The notes beneath the pieces are model-generated. The model was not told the DNA's origin and did not search any database. It worked only from the letters and a program-made list of their open reading frames with translations. Positions 51,400 to 61,022 of a DNA stretch of 64,000 bases are shown piece by piece. Source of the stretch: Chlorobium sp. GTDB taxonomy: Bacteria > Bacteroidota > Chlorobiia > Chlorobiales > Chlorobiaceae. How positions within the stretch are numbered: position 1 is the first letter of the stretch; each line of letters opens with the position of its first letter. The DNA lies in the NCBI GenBank assembly GCA_005843825.1, contig SZXX01000015.1, forward strand, positions 1 through 64,000. The letters are read 5' to 3'. The translations under genes were made by a program, and so were the position numbers.

Positions 51400-51629
51400 G
51401 GTATGACGTGCTTTTTTCGATAGGGTTTGCTGGACAGGATAAAAGACCGGGGAGCCTCATGCGCGGAATGCGGGAAGAGTTTAAGCAAAAAGGGATGACG
51501 GAGTGATCCATTCTCATGTAAGTGCTTTTCGCTAAGCCTGTGAATCAATCTGAAGTATAAGACATATCAGTGCTTATTTCGAAGAAATTTCGGAAAATAA
51601 AGACAAACCATCTGTCCTGAGGCTAAGGA

Positions 51630-53075
51630 TCAGGCAGACAAAAAAGTCAGCATAAATTTTGTTCCAATATTCGGTGTGCTTTGCACTGCTAAAGTTATCT
51701 GCTGAAGATCAGCAAGTTTTTTTACAATAGAGAGACCTACTCCAACACCTCCGGTTTGAGAGTTTCTCGACTCATCAACACGATAAAACCTGTCAAAAAT
51801 CTTCGGTATATTTTTTTCCGGGATTCCGATACCCTGATCAGCAATACAACAGGTAATAACACTCTCATTATGCTCAATGGCAATTTTTATTGCTGAACTG
51901 GCCGGAGAATATTTGATTGCGTTCGAAAGAAGATTCTCAAAAATCATTTCAAGCATTGCGTGGTCCGCATTAACCCGCTCTTTTTCAGCCCCCTCCACCC
52001 TGATTGAAATATCTTTTGCAACTGCAGCAGCCTGCATCCTTGCGACTACATCGTCAATAAGCTGCGGAAGTAGTATCTCCTCAATATTTGGACTGATTTT
52101 GTTCCCTTCATAAAGGGCAAGGACTAGAAGTTTATCGATTATTCGCTTCATCCGGTTTAATTCGATAAGGCAGAACTGGACTCTGGCCTCATAGTGCTCT
52201 ATCTCTCTTGGTTTGCGTATCAGAACTTCCAGTGTGCCTTTAACGACTGACAGCGGGGTGTTCAGTTCGTGTGATGCATCAGCCGTAAACTGCTGCTCGC
52301 GCAGGAATGCGTCCTGTAAACGGTCAAGCAGGGCATTGATGGTCAGTGATAAACGATGCAGTTCATCCTGATTGAGGGGAAGAGGTATACGCTGATTAAG
52401 GTTTGTCTTTGTGATTTTTTCAGCAGTCTTGATAACATCATCAATCGGCTTAATGCTTTCTCCGGCAATAAAGCGGGTCACAACAAAAAGAATCAGAATA
52501 ATAACTGGAAATGAAAAGAGAAAGATGAACTGTAATTCCTCCAGGAACGCCAGCGCATTCACAAGAGAATGAGCAACAATAAGATAGCCTTTCGTGACAC
52601 CATCAGGATTTACAAGGGGTACTTGCAGGTGCCGTAACATCGACCCGTCAACCATGCCGTTAAAGTATACGGGGTCTGAGTTGCCGGTTTTACAAATCAG
52701 TGTTTTGCTGGAAAGATTTTCTGATTTCCGGAGAACCCTTCCTTGATTGTCGACCAGTTGAATAAATTCAAGATCGATATCAAAATTCATTTGTCTTATT
52801 TTTTTTTCTTTATAGTTCTCGTCGTCATCATCAAATTTATTTGCGTGCGCAAGATCATTAAAATCGCGGCCTTTCAGTTTTAAGTTCGATATTTCCTCGG
52901 TCATCTCATACATCAGAGCATTATCGTTATGACTGGAAACAGCTCTATCAACCAGGAATAAAATCCCGCAGAAAATAAGTCCTATCAAGAGTGATGTTGC
53001 GACGGTATAGTGTATCGCAATACGGTTACGCAAACTTATCCGGAAAAGTCTTTTGTCTAGTGCTTTAATGCTCAT
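51630..53075 (-). CDS. sensor histidine kinase
   Basis: HAMP region, ADASHELNTPLSVVKGTLEVL (H box), NLLSNAIKYSP, DQGIGIPEKNIPKIFDRFYRVDESR. Confidence 0.95.
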   Translation of the reverse strand: MSIKALDKRLFRISLRNRIAIHYTVATSLLIGLIFCGILFLVDRAVSSHNDNALMYEMTEEISNLKLKGRDFNDLAHANKFDDDDENYKEKKIRQMNFDIDLEFIQLVDNQGRVLRKSENLSSKTLICKTGNSDPVYFNGMVDGSMLRHLQVPLVNPDGVTKGYLIVAHSLVNALAFLEELQFIFLFSFPVIILILFVVTRFIAGESIKPIDDVIKTAEKITKTNLNQRIPLPLNQDELHRLSLTINALLDRLQDAFLREQQFTADASHELNTPLSVVKGTLEVLIRKPREIEHYEARVQFCLIELNRMKRIIDKLLVLALYEGNKISPNIEEILLPQLIDDVVARMQAAAVAKDISIRVEGAEKERVNADHAMLEMIFENLLSNAIKYSPASSAIKIAIEHNESVITCCIADQGIGIPEKNIPKIFDRFYRVDESRNSQTGGVGVGLSIVKKLADLQQITLAVQSTPNIGTKFMLTFLSA

Positions 53076-53758
53076 AACAGGTCTTGTTCACGCACGACGT
53101 AGCCTATGCCATAGATGGTTTGAATAATCTTTCTTCCTCCCGCTTTTTCTAATTTTCTTCGTATAAATGTGATAAAAACGTCAACTACGGAAGTGTCAGA
53201 TTCTGGCGGGATTTCCCAAACCTCTTGGAGAATGCGATTTCTCGTGCATACACTGTCCATGTTGTGAACAAGGTATTCGAGCAAGGAAAATTCCTTTGGT
53301 GTAAAGATGATCTCTTTCGAATCGAAAAATACCTGATGGCTCAGGGTATTAATCGTGAGTTTTCCAACAGTGAGCGTATTCTCCTCTTTCAGGCTTTTTT
53401 TGAGCTGAGCATTAATTCGAACCAGCAGTTCCTCAAATTCAAAAGGTTTTTTGATGTAGTCATTCGCGCCTGCTTCGAAACCGATGAGAAGGTCGTCCAG
53501 ATTTTTTTTTGCAGTAAGAAATATTATCGGCACCATACTTCCTGTCTTTCGAATCTGATTGCATACCTCAATGCCACTCAAAACAGGAATCATCCAGTCA
53601 AGTATGATCAGGCTGTAGGTATTGCTCAAAGCCATATCAAGTCCGCTTTTCCCATCACTGGCGATATCAACGGAATATGATGCCTCTTCGAGTCCTTCTT
53701 TAAGAAAACTCGTTATTCCCGGTTCGTCATCGACGATGAGCAGCTTCATATTTTTCAT
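53072..53758 (-). CDS. OmpR-family response regulator
   Basis: LLIVDDEPGITSFLKEGLEE, LILDWMIPVLSGIEV, winged-helix C-terminus; start at MKNMKLLIVDDE, track ORF is longer. Confidence 0.95.
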   Translation of the reverse strand: MKNMKLLIVDDEPGITSFLKEGLEEASYSVDIASDGKSGLDMALSNTYSLIILDWMIPVLSGIEVCNQIRKTGSMVPIIFLTAKKNLDDLLIGFEAGANDYIKKPFEFEELLVRINAQLKKSLKEENTLTVGKLTINTLSHQVFFDSKEIIFTPKEFSLLEYLVHNMDSVCTRNRILQEVWEIPPESDTSVVDVFITFIRRKLEKAGGRKIIQTIYGIGYVVREQDLL

Positions 53759-53967
53759 AAGAGGTTGAGTGTTCAATAGATGGTAGTTTCTGAATTGTAA
53801 CCCTGAGTTGTATCCTTCATTATCAGATGTAAATATAATCAATAAGGGTATGTAAAAATTCTCGGATTCTTGCAAAATCATTAAGTAATGCTTAAAAAAC
53901 TCGTTGATCACCTGAGCATTAACCGTGATTCCTTCTCTCATTCGAGGATACACCCGTTTCTCTCCTT

Positions 53968-54015
53968 CTGTCATTCCGATACGAAGTCAGGAATCTATCT
54001 TGTTTCCAATTCGAG
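53968..54015. repeat. dispersed short repeat, copy 2, overlapping the 3' end of the HAD-GH65 gene
   Basis: CTGTCATTCCGATACGAAGTCAGGAATCTATCTTGTTTCCAATTCGAG. Confidence 0.85.
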
Positions 54016-57000
54016 ATACCTTCCTTTGCTCAATTGAAACACACAGGTAGTGTTGCTGATTAATTCACAAATCTTGTCATCGATACTTAAAGAGATCGGT
54101 GGCGCTGAGCTGTCACTTCCATGGATGGTGAGCGAGTCGTGAGTCAGTCGAAGATAGAGTGAATGTCCGCGGTAGCGGATTCGCATGTCGAGGCGTTCTA
54201 TTTCCCTCGGTAATTCAGGATGAAGTCGAAGAACATTGTCTCTTACCTCTATACCTGTCAACACTCGCTGTACAAAATCAATGGTGCCGGCCATAGCTCC
54301 AAGGTGGACGCCCTCTGCTGTTGTTCCATGCTGAATATCGCCCACGTCACTCTGCAGTGCCTCCGCAAAAAAATGCATCGCACGCGGCCGGTCAGAACGC
54401 GCCAGTACCCAGGCAGACACAACACGGGAAAGTGTTGAACCCTGACTCGAACGATCAACATAGTACCCGATGTTTCGTGGAATGGTTTCGTATTCAAAAG
54501 GATAACCCAGACGTTTAAACAACTCTCCGATCTCTTCAGCAGAAAAGAGGTAGAATAACATCAGCACGTCTGGCTGTTTGGAGAGCTTGTAACGGTTGGC
54601 AGAATCGTTCTCCTGCTCAAGAATGAGGTCGAGACGCTGAATATTCCCGTAACGGGTCCGGTAGTCATCCAGGTTAATCTCTTGCAGATTTTCGTAGCCC
54701 TCGAACTGACTGATGATGCCATTATCCTGAAACGGCACATAGATCCGTCGGCTGATATCCTCCCATCGCACGATTTCCTCCGCCGATATGGCAAGCTGGG
54801 TTGTGATCTCAGCACGACGGCCATCGGAAAGCAGATCAAGCACCTCAAGAGCCCTGCAGAAGACCCATACGGCCATGATGTTGGTATAGGCATTGTTATT
54901 GAGGCCAGGTATTGCAGAATCAGGATAGGCATCGTGAAACTCGTCAGGTCCCATCACTCCATGAATCTCGTAGCGCTCTCTATCGGGATTGAAGAGAGCG
55001 ATGCTCGACCAGAAGATGGCGATATCCAGGATCATCTCTGCCCCGTAAGAGTAGAGGAACTCGACATCATGCGTAACCTGATAGTAATGCCATACATTAT
55101 GAACGATTGCACTGCCTACATGGCGTTGCAAAAAAGAGTTATCAGGCACCCAGCGCTGCGACCGCGGATTCAGGTTGAACTTCTGGGTCTCTTCCTGACC
55201 GTCGCTTCCACTCTGCCAGGGGAACATCGCCCCCTTATATCCTGCCTCTTTTGCAGCAGCGCGAGCCTCTTTCAGACGCCGATAACGATACATCAGAAGC
55301 GATCGTGTGATTTCAGGCATACGAAAATTGAAAAACGGGAAGATGAACAGTTCATCCCAGAATATATGACCCTGATAGGCTTCCCCTGTCCAGCCTCGCG
55401 CCGGAATTCCTGTGTCGAGTCCGATTGAGTTGGGTGATACTGCCTGCAGCAGGTGAAACGTGTTCAGGCGAAGGAGCATCGGGGCGTTTAACGGTAACGT
55501 TTGCGTCGTTCGTATAGCAATGTCAAAACGATGCCACAGGTACTTCCAGGTTAACAGATGCTCCCCGAGGACGGCAGTAAAGCGACCGGCATTGGCGATT
55601 GACCTGTGTGCCTCAAATCCGCACTCCGAAATGGCAAGATCGCGTGCGGTATAGAATGTGGATACTTTTTCCAGAATCAGTGTCTCACCTTGTTTGAGAT
55701 CGACATCAAATTCCTCGGCGATGTATTCCGGCTCCTCAAAATGACGGCGCTCAACATTGAGAAGCTCTCCATTGAGGAATGCCTGTGTTCGTGCCAGCTC
55801 CGCGACATGAATATTAGACTGATTTGTACGCACCAGCATGAACACTCCATCTTCACCGGCGGAAGAGCTTGCAACAGGTTCCAGGTGCTTGTTCCTGAAT
55901 TTATCGTAGAGCTTCGCACCTGCATTGACGATCCGTCCATCGATAGCCGATCGCACTGTGACTCCTGCCGACCAGTTTTCAGCGGTTAACGTCAGTTCCA
56001 GTGCGCCAAGATGCATACTGCTCATTGATACAAGAGATCGCTCTTTGAGCGTAGTGCGTCGGCCCGGAGCGTCCTCGAAGCAGATGCTTCGCAGTAACAT
56101 CCCTCCCCGCAGATCAAGTTCCTGGTGGTAGGACAAAAGTGTAACATTTCCTGGATCGAACCACTCCTTTCCGTCAATCCGAAACTTGAGCATGAGCCAG
56201 TTGGGGAAATTCACGATATCCTCATTTTCGATCACACGACCGGCAATCTCAGTGCATAGCCGATTGTAAATGCCGGCAAAATAGGTGCCCGGATAGTGAA
56301 TACCATCGGCTACCGACCCGACAGCAGCTCCGCGCATTGTGACATAGCCATTCCCAAGGGAACACAAGGCTTCACGGATACCTTCCTCGGCCGGATCAAA
56401 GCCATCAAACCAGAGTGACCAGGATGAAGATGATTGTGACTCTTCCGCACGAACTTGAGCCAGATCGGACACCACAATATCAGCACCGGCATCTCGTAGA
56501 GCACGGGCATGACCGTTACGATCAACACCAATGACGCAACCGAATAAACCGGCATGGCCGGCCTCAATCCCTGCAATCGCGTCCTCTATGACAACGGCAC
56601 GTAACGGTTCTACTCCGAGAAGCCTTGCCGCTTCCAGAAAACTATCCGGCGCAGGCTTTCCCTTGATGTTGAGACGGGTGATCTCTATTCCATCGATATG
56701 TGCGTCAAAAAGCTGCGACAGCCCGGCAGCCTCGAGTACTTCTCTACAATTATTACTCGATGAGGTGACCGCCGTTTTAATGTTGAGTGCACGAAGTTTT
56801 TGCACCAAAGCTACCGATGATTCATAAGCCTCGACACCCTCCTGTTCGATCAGTAACATGAAATACCGGTCTTTCAGATTGCCCAGCGCGCAAACACTTT
56901 GAACATCTGGACCGTCTACGGGTGATCCCCACGGGAGATCGATTCCGCGTGAACTGAGAAAAGCGGAGGCTCCATCGTACCGTGGTTTACCATCAACATG

Positions 57001-57198
57001 AAGCAGGTAGTCAGAATCTCTATCAAAAGGAACGAACGGGTAGCCGTTTATTGTGGCGCGTTGCTCGAGAAAATTGTCGAACAGCCGTTTCCATGCAGCG
57101 GCATGTAATTTCGCCGTGTTGGTCAGAACGCCATCAAGATCAAACAGAACTGCGTCATAGTCCTGAGGATAGAGTGTGATGGCAATGGAGATATCCAT
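53995..57198 (-). CDS. beta-phosphoglucomutase-like HAD domain fused to GH65 disaccharide phosphorylase
   Basis: HAD: AVLFDLDGVLTNTAKLHAAAWKRLFD, VIEDAIAGIEAG; GH65: GNGYVTMRGA, GYKGAMFPWQSGSDGQEETQ, GVMGPDEFHDAYPDSAIPGLNNNAYTN. Confidence 0.93.
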   Translation of the reverse strand: MDISIAITLYPQDYDAVLFDLDGVLTNTAKLHAAAWKRLFDNFLEQRATINGYPFVPFDRDSDYLLHVDGKPRYDGASAFLSSRGIDLPWGSPVDGPDVQSVCALGNLKDRYFMLLIEQEGVEAYESSVALVQKLRALNIKTAVTSSSNNCREVLEAAGLSQLFDAHIDGIEITRLNIKGKPAPDSFLEAARLLGVEPLRAVVIEDAIAGIEAGHAGLFGCVIGVDRNGHARALRDAGADIVVSDLAQVRAEESQSSSSWSLWFDGFDPAEEGIREALCSLGNGYVTMRGAAVGSVADGIHYPGTYFAGIYNRLCTEIAGRVIENEDIVNFPNWLMLKFRIDGKEWFDPGNVTLLSYHQELDLRGGMLLRSICFEDAPGRRTTLKERSLVSMSSMHLGALELTLTAENWSAGVTVRSAIDGRIVNAGAKLYDKFRNKHLEPVASSSAGEDGVFMLVRTNQSNIHVAELARTQAFLNGELLNVERRHFEEPEYIAEEFDVDLKQGETLILEKVSTFYTARDLAISECGFEAHRSIANAGRFTAVLGEHLLTWKYLWHRFDIAIRTTQTLPLNAPMLLRLNTFHLLQAVSPNSIGLDTGIPARGWTGEAYQGHIFWDELFIFPFFNFRMPEITRSLLMYRYRRLKEARAAAKEAGYKGAMFPWQSGSDGQEETQKFNLNPRSQRWVPDNSFLQRHVGSAIVHNVWHYYQVTHDVEFLYSYGAEMILDIAIFWSSIALFNPDRERYEIHGVMGPDEFHDAYPDSAIPGLNNNAYTNIMAVWVFCRALEVLDLLSDGRRAEITTQLAISAEEIVRWEDISRRIYVPFQDNGIISQFEGYENLQEINLDDYRTRYGNIQRLDLILEQENDSANRYKLSKQPDVLMLFYLFSAEEIGELFKRLGYPFEYETIPRNIGYYVDRSSQGSTLSRVVSAWVLARSDRPRAMHFFAEALQSDVGDIQHGTTAEGVHLGAMAGTIDFVQRVLTGIEVRDNVLRLHPELPREIERLDMRIRYRGHSLYLRLTHDSLTIHGSDSSAPPISLSIDDKICELISNTTCVFQLSKGRYLELETR

Positions 57199-57278
57199 TG
57201 AGCGGCATTAGTGTTGGTTAATAAGCAAAGAAAACCATCAAGGGGCTTCGGGATCGGGAGCCCAACTTCAACCTGATT

Positions 57279-57345
57279 CCTGTCATTCCGATACGAAGTG
57301 AGGAATCTCTATTAGCACCGAATCTATCTTGCTCCCAATTCGAGC
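57279..57345. repeat. dispersed short repeat, copy 3, between HAD-GH65 start and phosphoketolase stop
   Basis: CTGTCATTCCGATACGAAGTGAGGAATCTCTATTAGCACCGAATCTATCTTGCTCCCAATTCGAG. Confidence 0.85.
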
Positions 57346-57350
57346 TCCTA

Positions 57351-59750
57351 TTACTGCCCCCATTTCCAGTTCCGTATTTCAGGCATATCCTCACCATAGG
57401 TACGGATATACTCTTTATGGGCTATAAGACGCTCCTGTACATATTTTTTTACATACGCAGCCCTCTGTTGGAGGCGGGGGACACGATCAACGACATCGGC
57501 GACAAGATGGAATCGGTCAAGATCGTTCATAACCACCATATCGAACGGAGTGCTCGTCGTTCCCTCTTCCTTATAACCCCGAACATGCATATTATCATGA
57601 TTGGTTCTACGGTATGTCAGTCGGTGAATAAGCCATGGATAGCCGTGATAGGCAAAAATGATCGGCTTGTCGGCGGTGAAGATATCATCGAAATCCCGGT
57701 CCTTCAGGCCGTGAGGATGCTCTTCGGGAGGCTGAAGAGTCATGAGATCAACGACGTTGACAACACGAATCTTGAGGTCTGGAATTTTATTCCGTAAAAT
57801 ATCGACAGCAGCGAGGGTTTCAAGTGTTGGAACATCCCCTGCACAGGCCATGACCACATCCGGCTCACCATCCACAGTGTCATTTGATGCCCACTCCCAT
57901 ATTCCGACTCCGATCGTGCAGTGTTTTACGGCAGCTTCCATGTCGAGCCACTGCCATTCCGGCTGTTTACCGGCTACAATAACATTGATATAGTTGCGTG
58001 AACGCAGGCAGTGATCGGTGACCGACAGCAGCGTGTTCGCATCGGGTGGCAGATAGACCCGGATCACACCAGCTTTCTTGTTGACGACATGATCGATAAA
58101 ACCGGGATCCTGATGGGAAAAGCCGTTATGATCCTGTCGCCAGACATGCGAGGTCAGCAAATAGTTCAAAGATGCTATCGGACGGCGCCAGGGGATTTGA
58201 TAGTGGGTTATCTTCAGCCATTTTGCATGCTGATTGAACATCGAATCAATGATATGGATAAAGGCCTCATAGCAGGAAAAAAATCCATGACGTCCGGTCA
58301 GCAGATATCCTTCAAGCCAACCCTGGCAGGTATGCTCGGAGAGTATTTCCATGACTCGCCCACTGGGTGAAAGGTGATCGTCGTATGGCATGATCCGATC
58401 CATCCAGACACGGTCGGTAACCTCAAAGAGTGATCCAAGTCTGTTGGATGCAGTTTCGTCAGGTCCGAATACCCTGAAATTAGATGTTTGTTCGTTCATT
58501 TTCATGACATCCCGTAAAAACATCCCCATAACCCTTGTGGCTTCAGCCTCAACTGCACCCGGAGAAGGAACGGAAACAGCATACTCTCGATAATCGGGCA
58601 AATGCAATGGCTTCAGAAGAAGCCCGCCATTGGCATGAGGGTTATCTCCCATTCGTTTCTGCCCTTTTGGTGCAAGCTCCTTGAGTTCCGGTTTGAGTGT
58701 TCCTGACTGCGTGAAAAGCTCTTCAGGCCGGTAGCTTCGCATCCACTCTTCAAGCAATATGAGATGAGCAGGATTTTCACGAACTTCGCTAAAAGGAACC
58801 TGGTGCGAGCGCCAGAAATCCTCGGTTTTTTTGCCGTCAACCTCTTTCGGGCCGGTCCATCCTTTCGGGGAGCGCAAAATAATCATGGGCCAGCACGCTC
58901 TTTCCTGAACGCCAGGCCCCCTTGCTTTCCGTTGAATTCCTGCAATTTCATCAAGGCATGCATCAAGTGCGGCAGCCATAGCCTGATGCATGGTTTCAGG
59001 ATCCGAACCTTCAACAAAATATGGTCTGTACCCGTAGCCGTTCATCAACTTCTCAAGTTCATCGTGCGGTAAGCGGGCGAGAAGAGCTGGATTGGCGATT
59101 TTATAACCGTTCAGGTGCAGAATAGGCAGAACAGCTCCGTCACGGGCAGGATTAAGGAATTTGTTTGAATGCCATGATGTGGCAAGCGGGCCTGTTTCAG
59201 CTTCTCCGTCACCCACAACACAGGCAGCAACAAGATCAGGATTGTCAAAAACAGCCCCGAATGCATGGGAAAGTGAATACCCGAGCTCTCCACCTTCATG
59301 GATTGAGCCAGGGGTTTCAGGAGCAACATGGCTCGGAATTCCTCCGGGAAATGAAAACTGCCTGAACAGATTTTTTATACCGGCCTCATCTTCCGATATA
59401 TTAGGATAATATTCGCTGTAGGTACCTTCAAGCCATACATTTGCCACAATGGCAGGGCCGCCATGACCCGGTCCGGCAATGTAAATGACATCAAGGTTCC
59501 GCTCGCGGATCGCTCGGTTAAGATGCACGTAAATGAAATTGAGTCCCGGAGTGGTGCCCCAATGTCCGAGAAGCCGGGGTTTTACATGTTCAGGTTTCAG
59601 CGGTTCCTTGAGCAGAGGATTGTCCATCAGGTATATCTGTCCGACAGAGAGGTAGTTCGCTGCACGCCAGTATGCATTGATTGCCTGGAGTTCCTCTTGA
59701 GAAAGCGGTGTCAGAGGCACATTTTCTGCTGTTTGATTGCTTGTTATCAT
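57351..59750 (-). CDS. xfp: phosphoketolase (Xfp/XpkA)
   Basis: [77 protein letters not shown]. Confidence 0.97.
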   Translation of the reverse strand: MITSNQTAENVPLTPLSQEELQAINAYWRAANYLSVGQIYLMDNPLLKEPLKPEHVKPRLLGHWGTTPGLNFIYVHLNRAIRERNLDVIYIAGPGHGGPAIVANVWLEGTYSEYYPNISEDEAGIKNLFRQFSFPGGIPSHVAPETPGSIHEGGELGYSLSHAFGAVFDNPDLVAACVVGDGEAETGPLATSWHSNKFLNPARDGAVLPILHLNGYKIANPALLARLPHDELEKLMNGYGYRPYFVEGSDPETMHQAMAAALDACLDEIAGIQRKARGPGVQERACWPMIILRSPKGWTGPKEVDGKKTEDFWRSHQVPFSEVRENPAHLILLEEWMRSYRPEELFTQSGTLKPELKELAPKGQKRMGDNPHANGGLLLKPLHLPDYREYAVSVPSPGAVEAEATRVMGMFLRDVMKMNEQTSNFRVFGPDETASNRLGSLFEVTDRVWMDRIMPYDDHLSPSGRVMEILSEHTCQGWLEGYLLTGRHGFFSCYEAFIHIIDSMFNQHAKWLKITHYQIPWRRPIASLNYLLTSHVWRQDHNGFSHQDPGFIDHVVNKKAGVIRVYLPPDANTLLSVTDHCLRSRNYINVIVAGKQPEWQWLDMEAAVKHCTIGVGIWEWASNDTVDGEPDVVMACAGDVPTLETLAAVDILRNKIPDLKIRVVNVVDLMTLQPPEEHPHGLKDRDFDDIFTADKPIIFAYHGYPWLIHRLTYRRTNHDNMHVRGYKEEGTTSTPFDMVVMNDLDRFHLVADVVDRVPRLQQRAAYVKKYVQERLIAHKEYIRTYGEDMPEIRNWKWGQ

Positions 59751-59780
59751 CGTATTCTCAATGGTTAGATTTCATTTCGC

Positions 59781-61022
59781 TCAGAGATTCAGCTTTTTCA
59801 GGATTTTCATGGTATGGCGGGCAATCATCAACTCCTCGTTGGTTTTAATAATCCGTATTTCCACTTCTCCTCTTTTTTGTGATATAACGGATGAATTTTT
59901 ACTGTTTTTTCTTTTGTCAACCCTGATGCCAAGAAACTCGAGGCCGCTGCAGATTCGGCTTCTGATTTCGGAGGAGTGTTCACCAATTCCGCCGGTAAAG
60001 ACCAGGGTGTCGAGTCCTCCAAGGACAACGGAAAGAGCCCCGATATTTTTACGGGCCTGATAACAAAAAAGCTCAATAGCCTGTTTCGCAGCATCGTCAA
60101 CCTGTTCAGCATTGAGCAGTTCTCTCATGTCGTCAGTGCTCCCGGAAACTCCGAGCAGTCCGGACTGACGGTTCACCATCTCTTTGATTGCCCGAGGGGT
60201 CATCTTGTTCTGTTGCAGCAGAAACAGAATCACTCCGGGATCAAGATCGCCGGTACGAGTACTCATTACCAGTCCTCCAGCCGGTGAAAACCCCATTGTG
60301 GTTTCAATGCTTTTTCCGTTTTTAACTGCTGCCATGCTGGCTCCATGACCAAGATGAGCCAGAATAATCCGCTTTTTCACTGCCTCGGCGCCAAGTTGAC
60401 GTTTGAGCTCAAGAAGGATATACTCATAAGAAAGGCCATGAAACCCGTAACGCTGAACACCCTCTTTCCGAACTGATTCGGGAAGCGCATAAAGCTTTGC
60501 AACATCAGGTATGTTGGAGTGAAACGAGGTGTCAAAACAGGTCACCTGAAGAGTTTCTGGAAATAGCCCGGCTACATGCCTGACTGCATTTATTGCTTGA
60601 GGAAGATGCTCGGGAGCATAAGGGCTCAGAGTATCGAGTGCAGTAATAAGTTCAGGTGTCACAATCTGCGGTGCTGAAAAGAGGGGGCCTCCATGCACTA
60701 TGCGATGACCTACAGCATCAGGGTTTCGTCCCTCATTCTGTGCCAGGATCCATGAAAAGACATAATCGCATGCGGCATCATGGTTTTCGGTCGCAACACA
60801 CTCACTTTTTATGGAGTTTCCTTGTTTGTCCTGAACAGAAAACCGACCATCCCTGTTGCCGATTCTGGTCAGTGAACCTGAAAAAACAAGCCGTTCAGCG
60901 TTACCGACCTCATACCATGCAAACTTTATACTTGATGATCCGGTGTTTAAGGCTATAATTTTTTTTGACAATTGCATAGAGGGCTGAACATATTTGCATT
61001 TTTGTTTGATACTCGATCTCAT
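59781..61022 (-). CDS. ackA: acetate kinase
   Basis: IIALNTGSSSIKFAWY, GHRIVHGG, FDTSFHSNIPDVAKLYALP, AHLGHGASMAAVKNGKSIETTMGFSPAGGLVMSTRTGDLDPGV. Confidence 0.96.
   Translation of the reverse strand: MRSSIKQKCKYVQPSMQLSKKIIALNTGSSSIKFAWYEVGNAERLVFSGSLTRIGNRDGRFSVQDKQGNSIKSECVATENHDAACDYVFSWILAQNEGRNPDAVGHRIVHGGPLFSAPQIVTPELITALDTLSPYAPEHLPQAINAVRHVAGLFPETLQVTCFDTSFHSNIPDVAKLYALPESVRKEGVQRYGFHGLSYEYILLELKRQLGAEAVKKRIILAHLGHGASMAAVKNGKSIETTMGFSPAGGLVMSTRTGDLDPGVILFLLQQNKMTPRAIKEMVNRQSGLLGVSGSTDDMRELLNAEQVDDAAKQAIELFCYQARKNIGALSVVLGGLDTLVFTGGIGEHSSEIRSRICSGLEFLGIRVDKRKNSKNSSVISQKRGEVEIRIIKTNEELMIARHTMKILKKLNL

Noticed and set aside
53759-53974. N-terminal extension of the response regulator ORF
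   Set aside because: Precedes the canonical MKxxxLLIVDDE receiver start; most likely promoter region open by chance.
54682-55428. 248-aa plus-strand ORF within HAD-GH65
   Set aside because: Antisense to the GH65 catalytic domain; chance open frame in GC-richer coding DNA.
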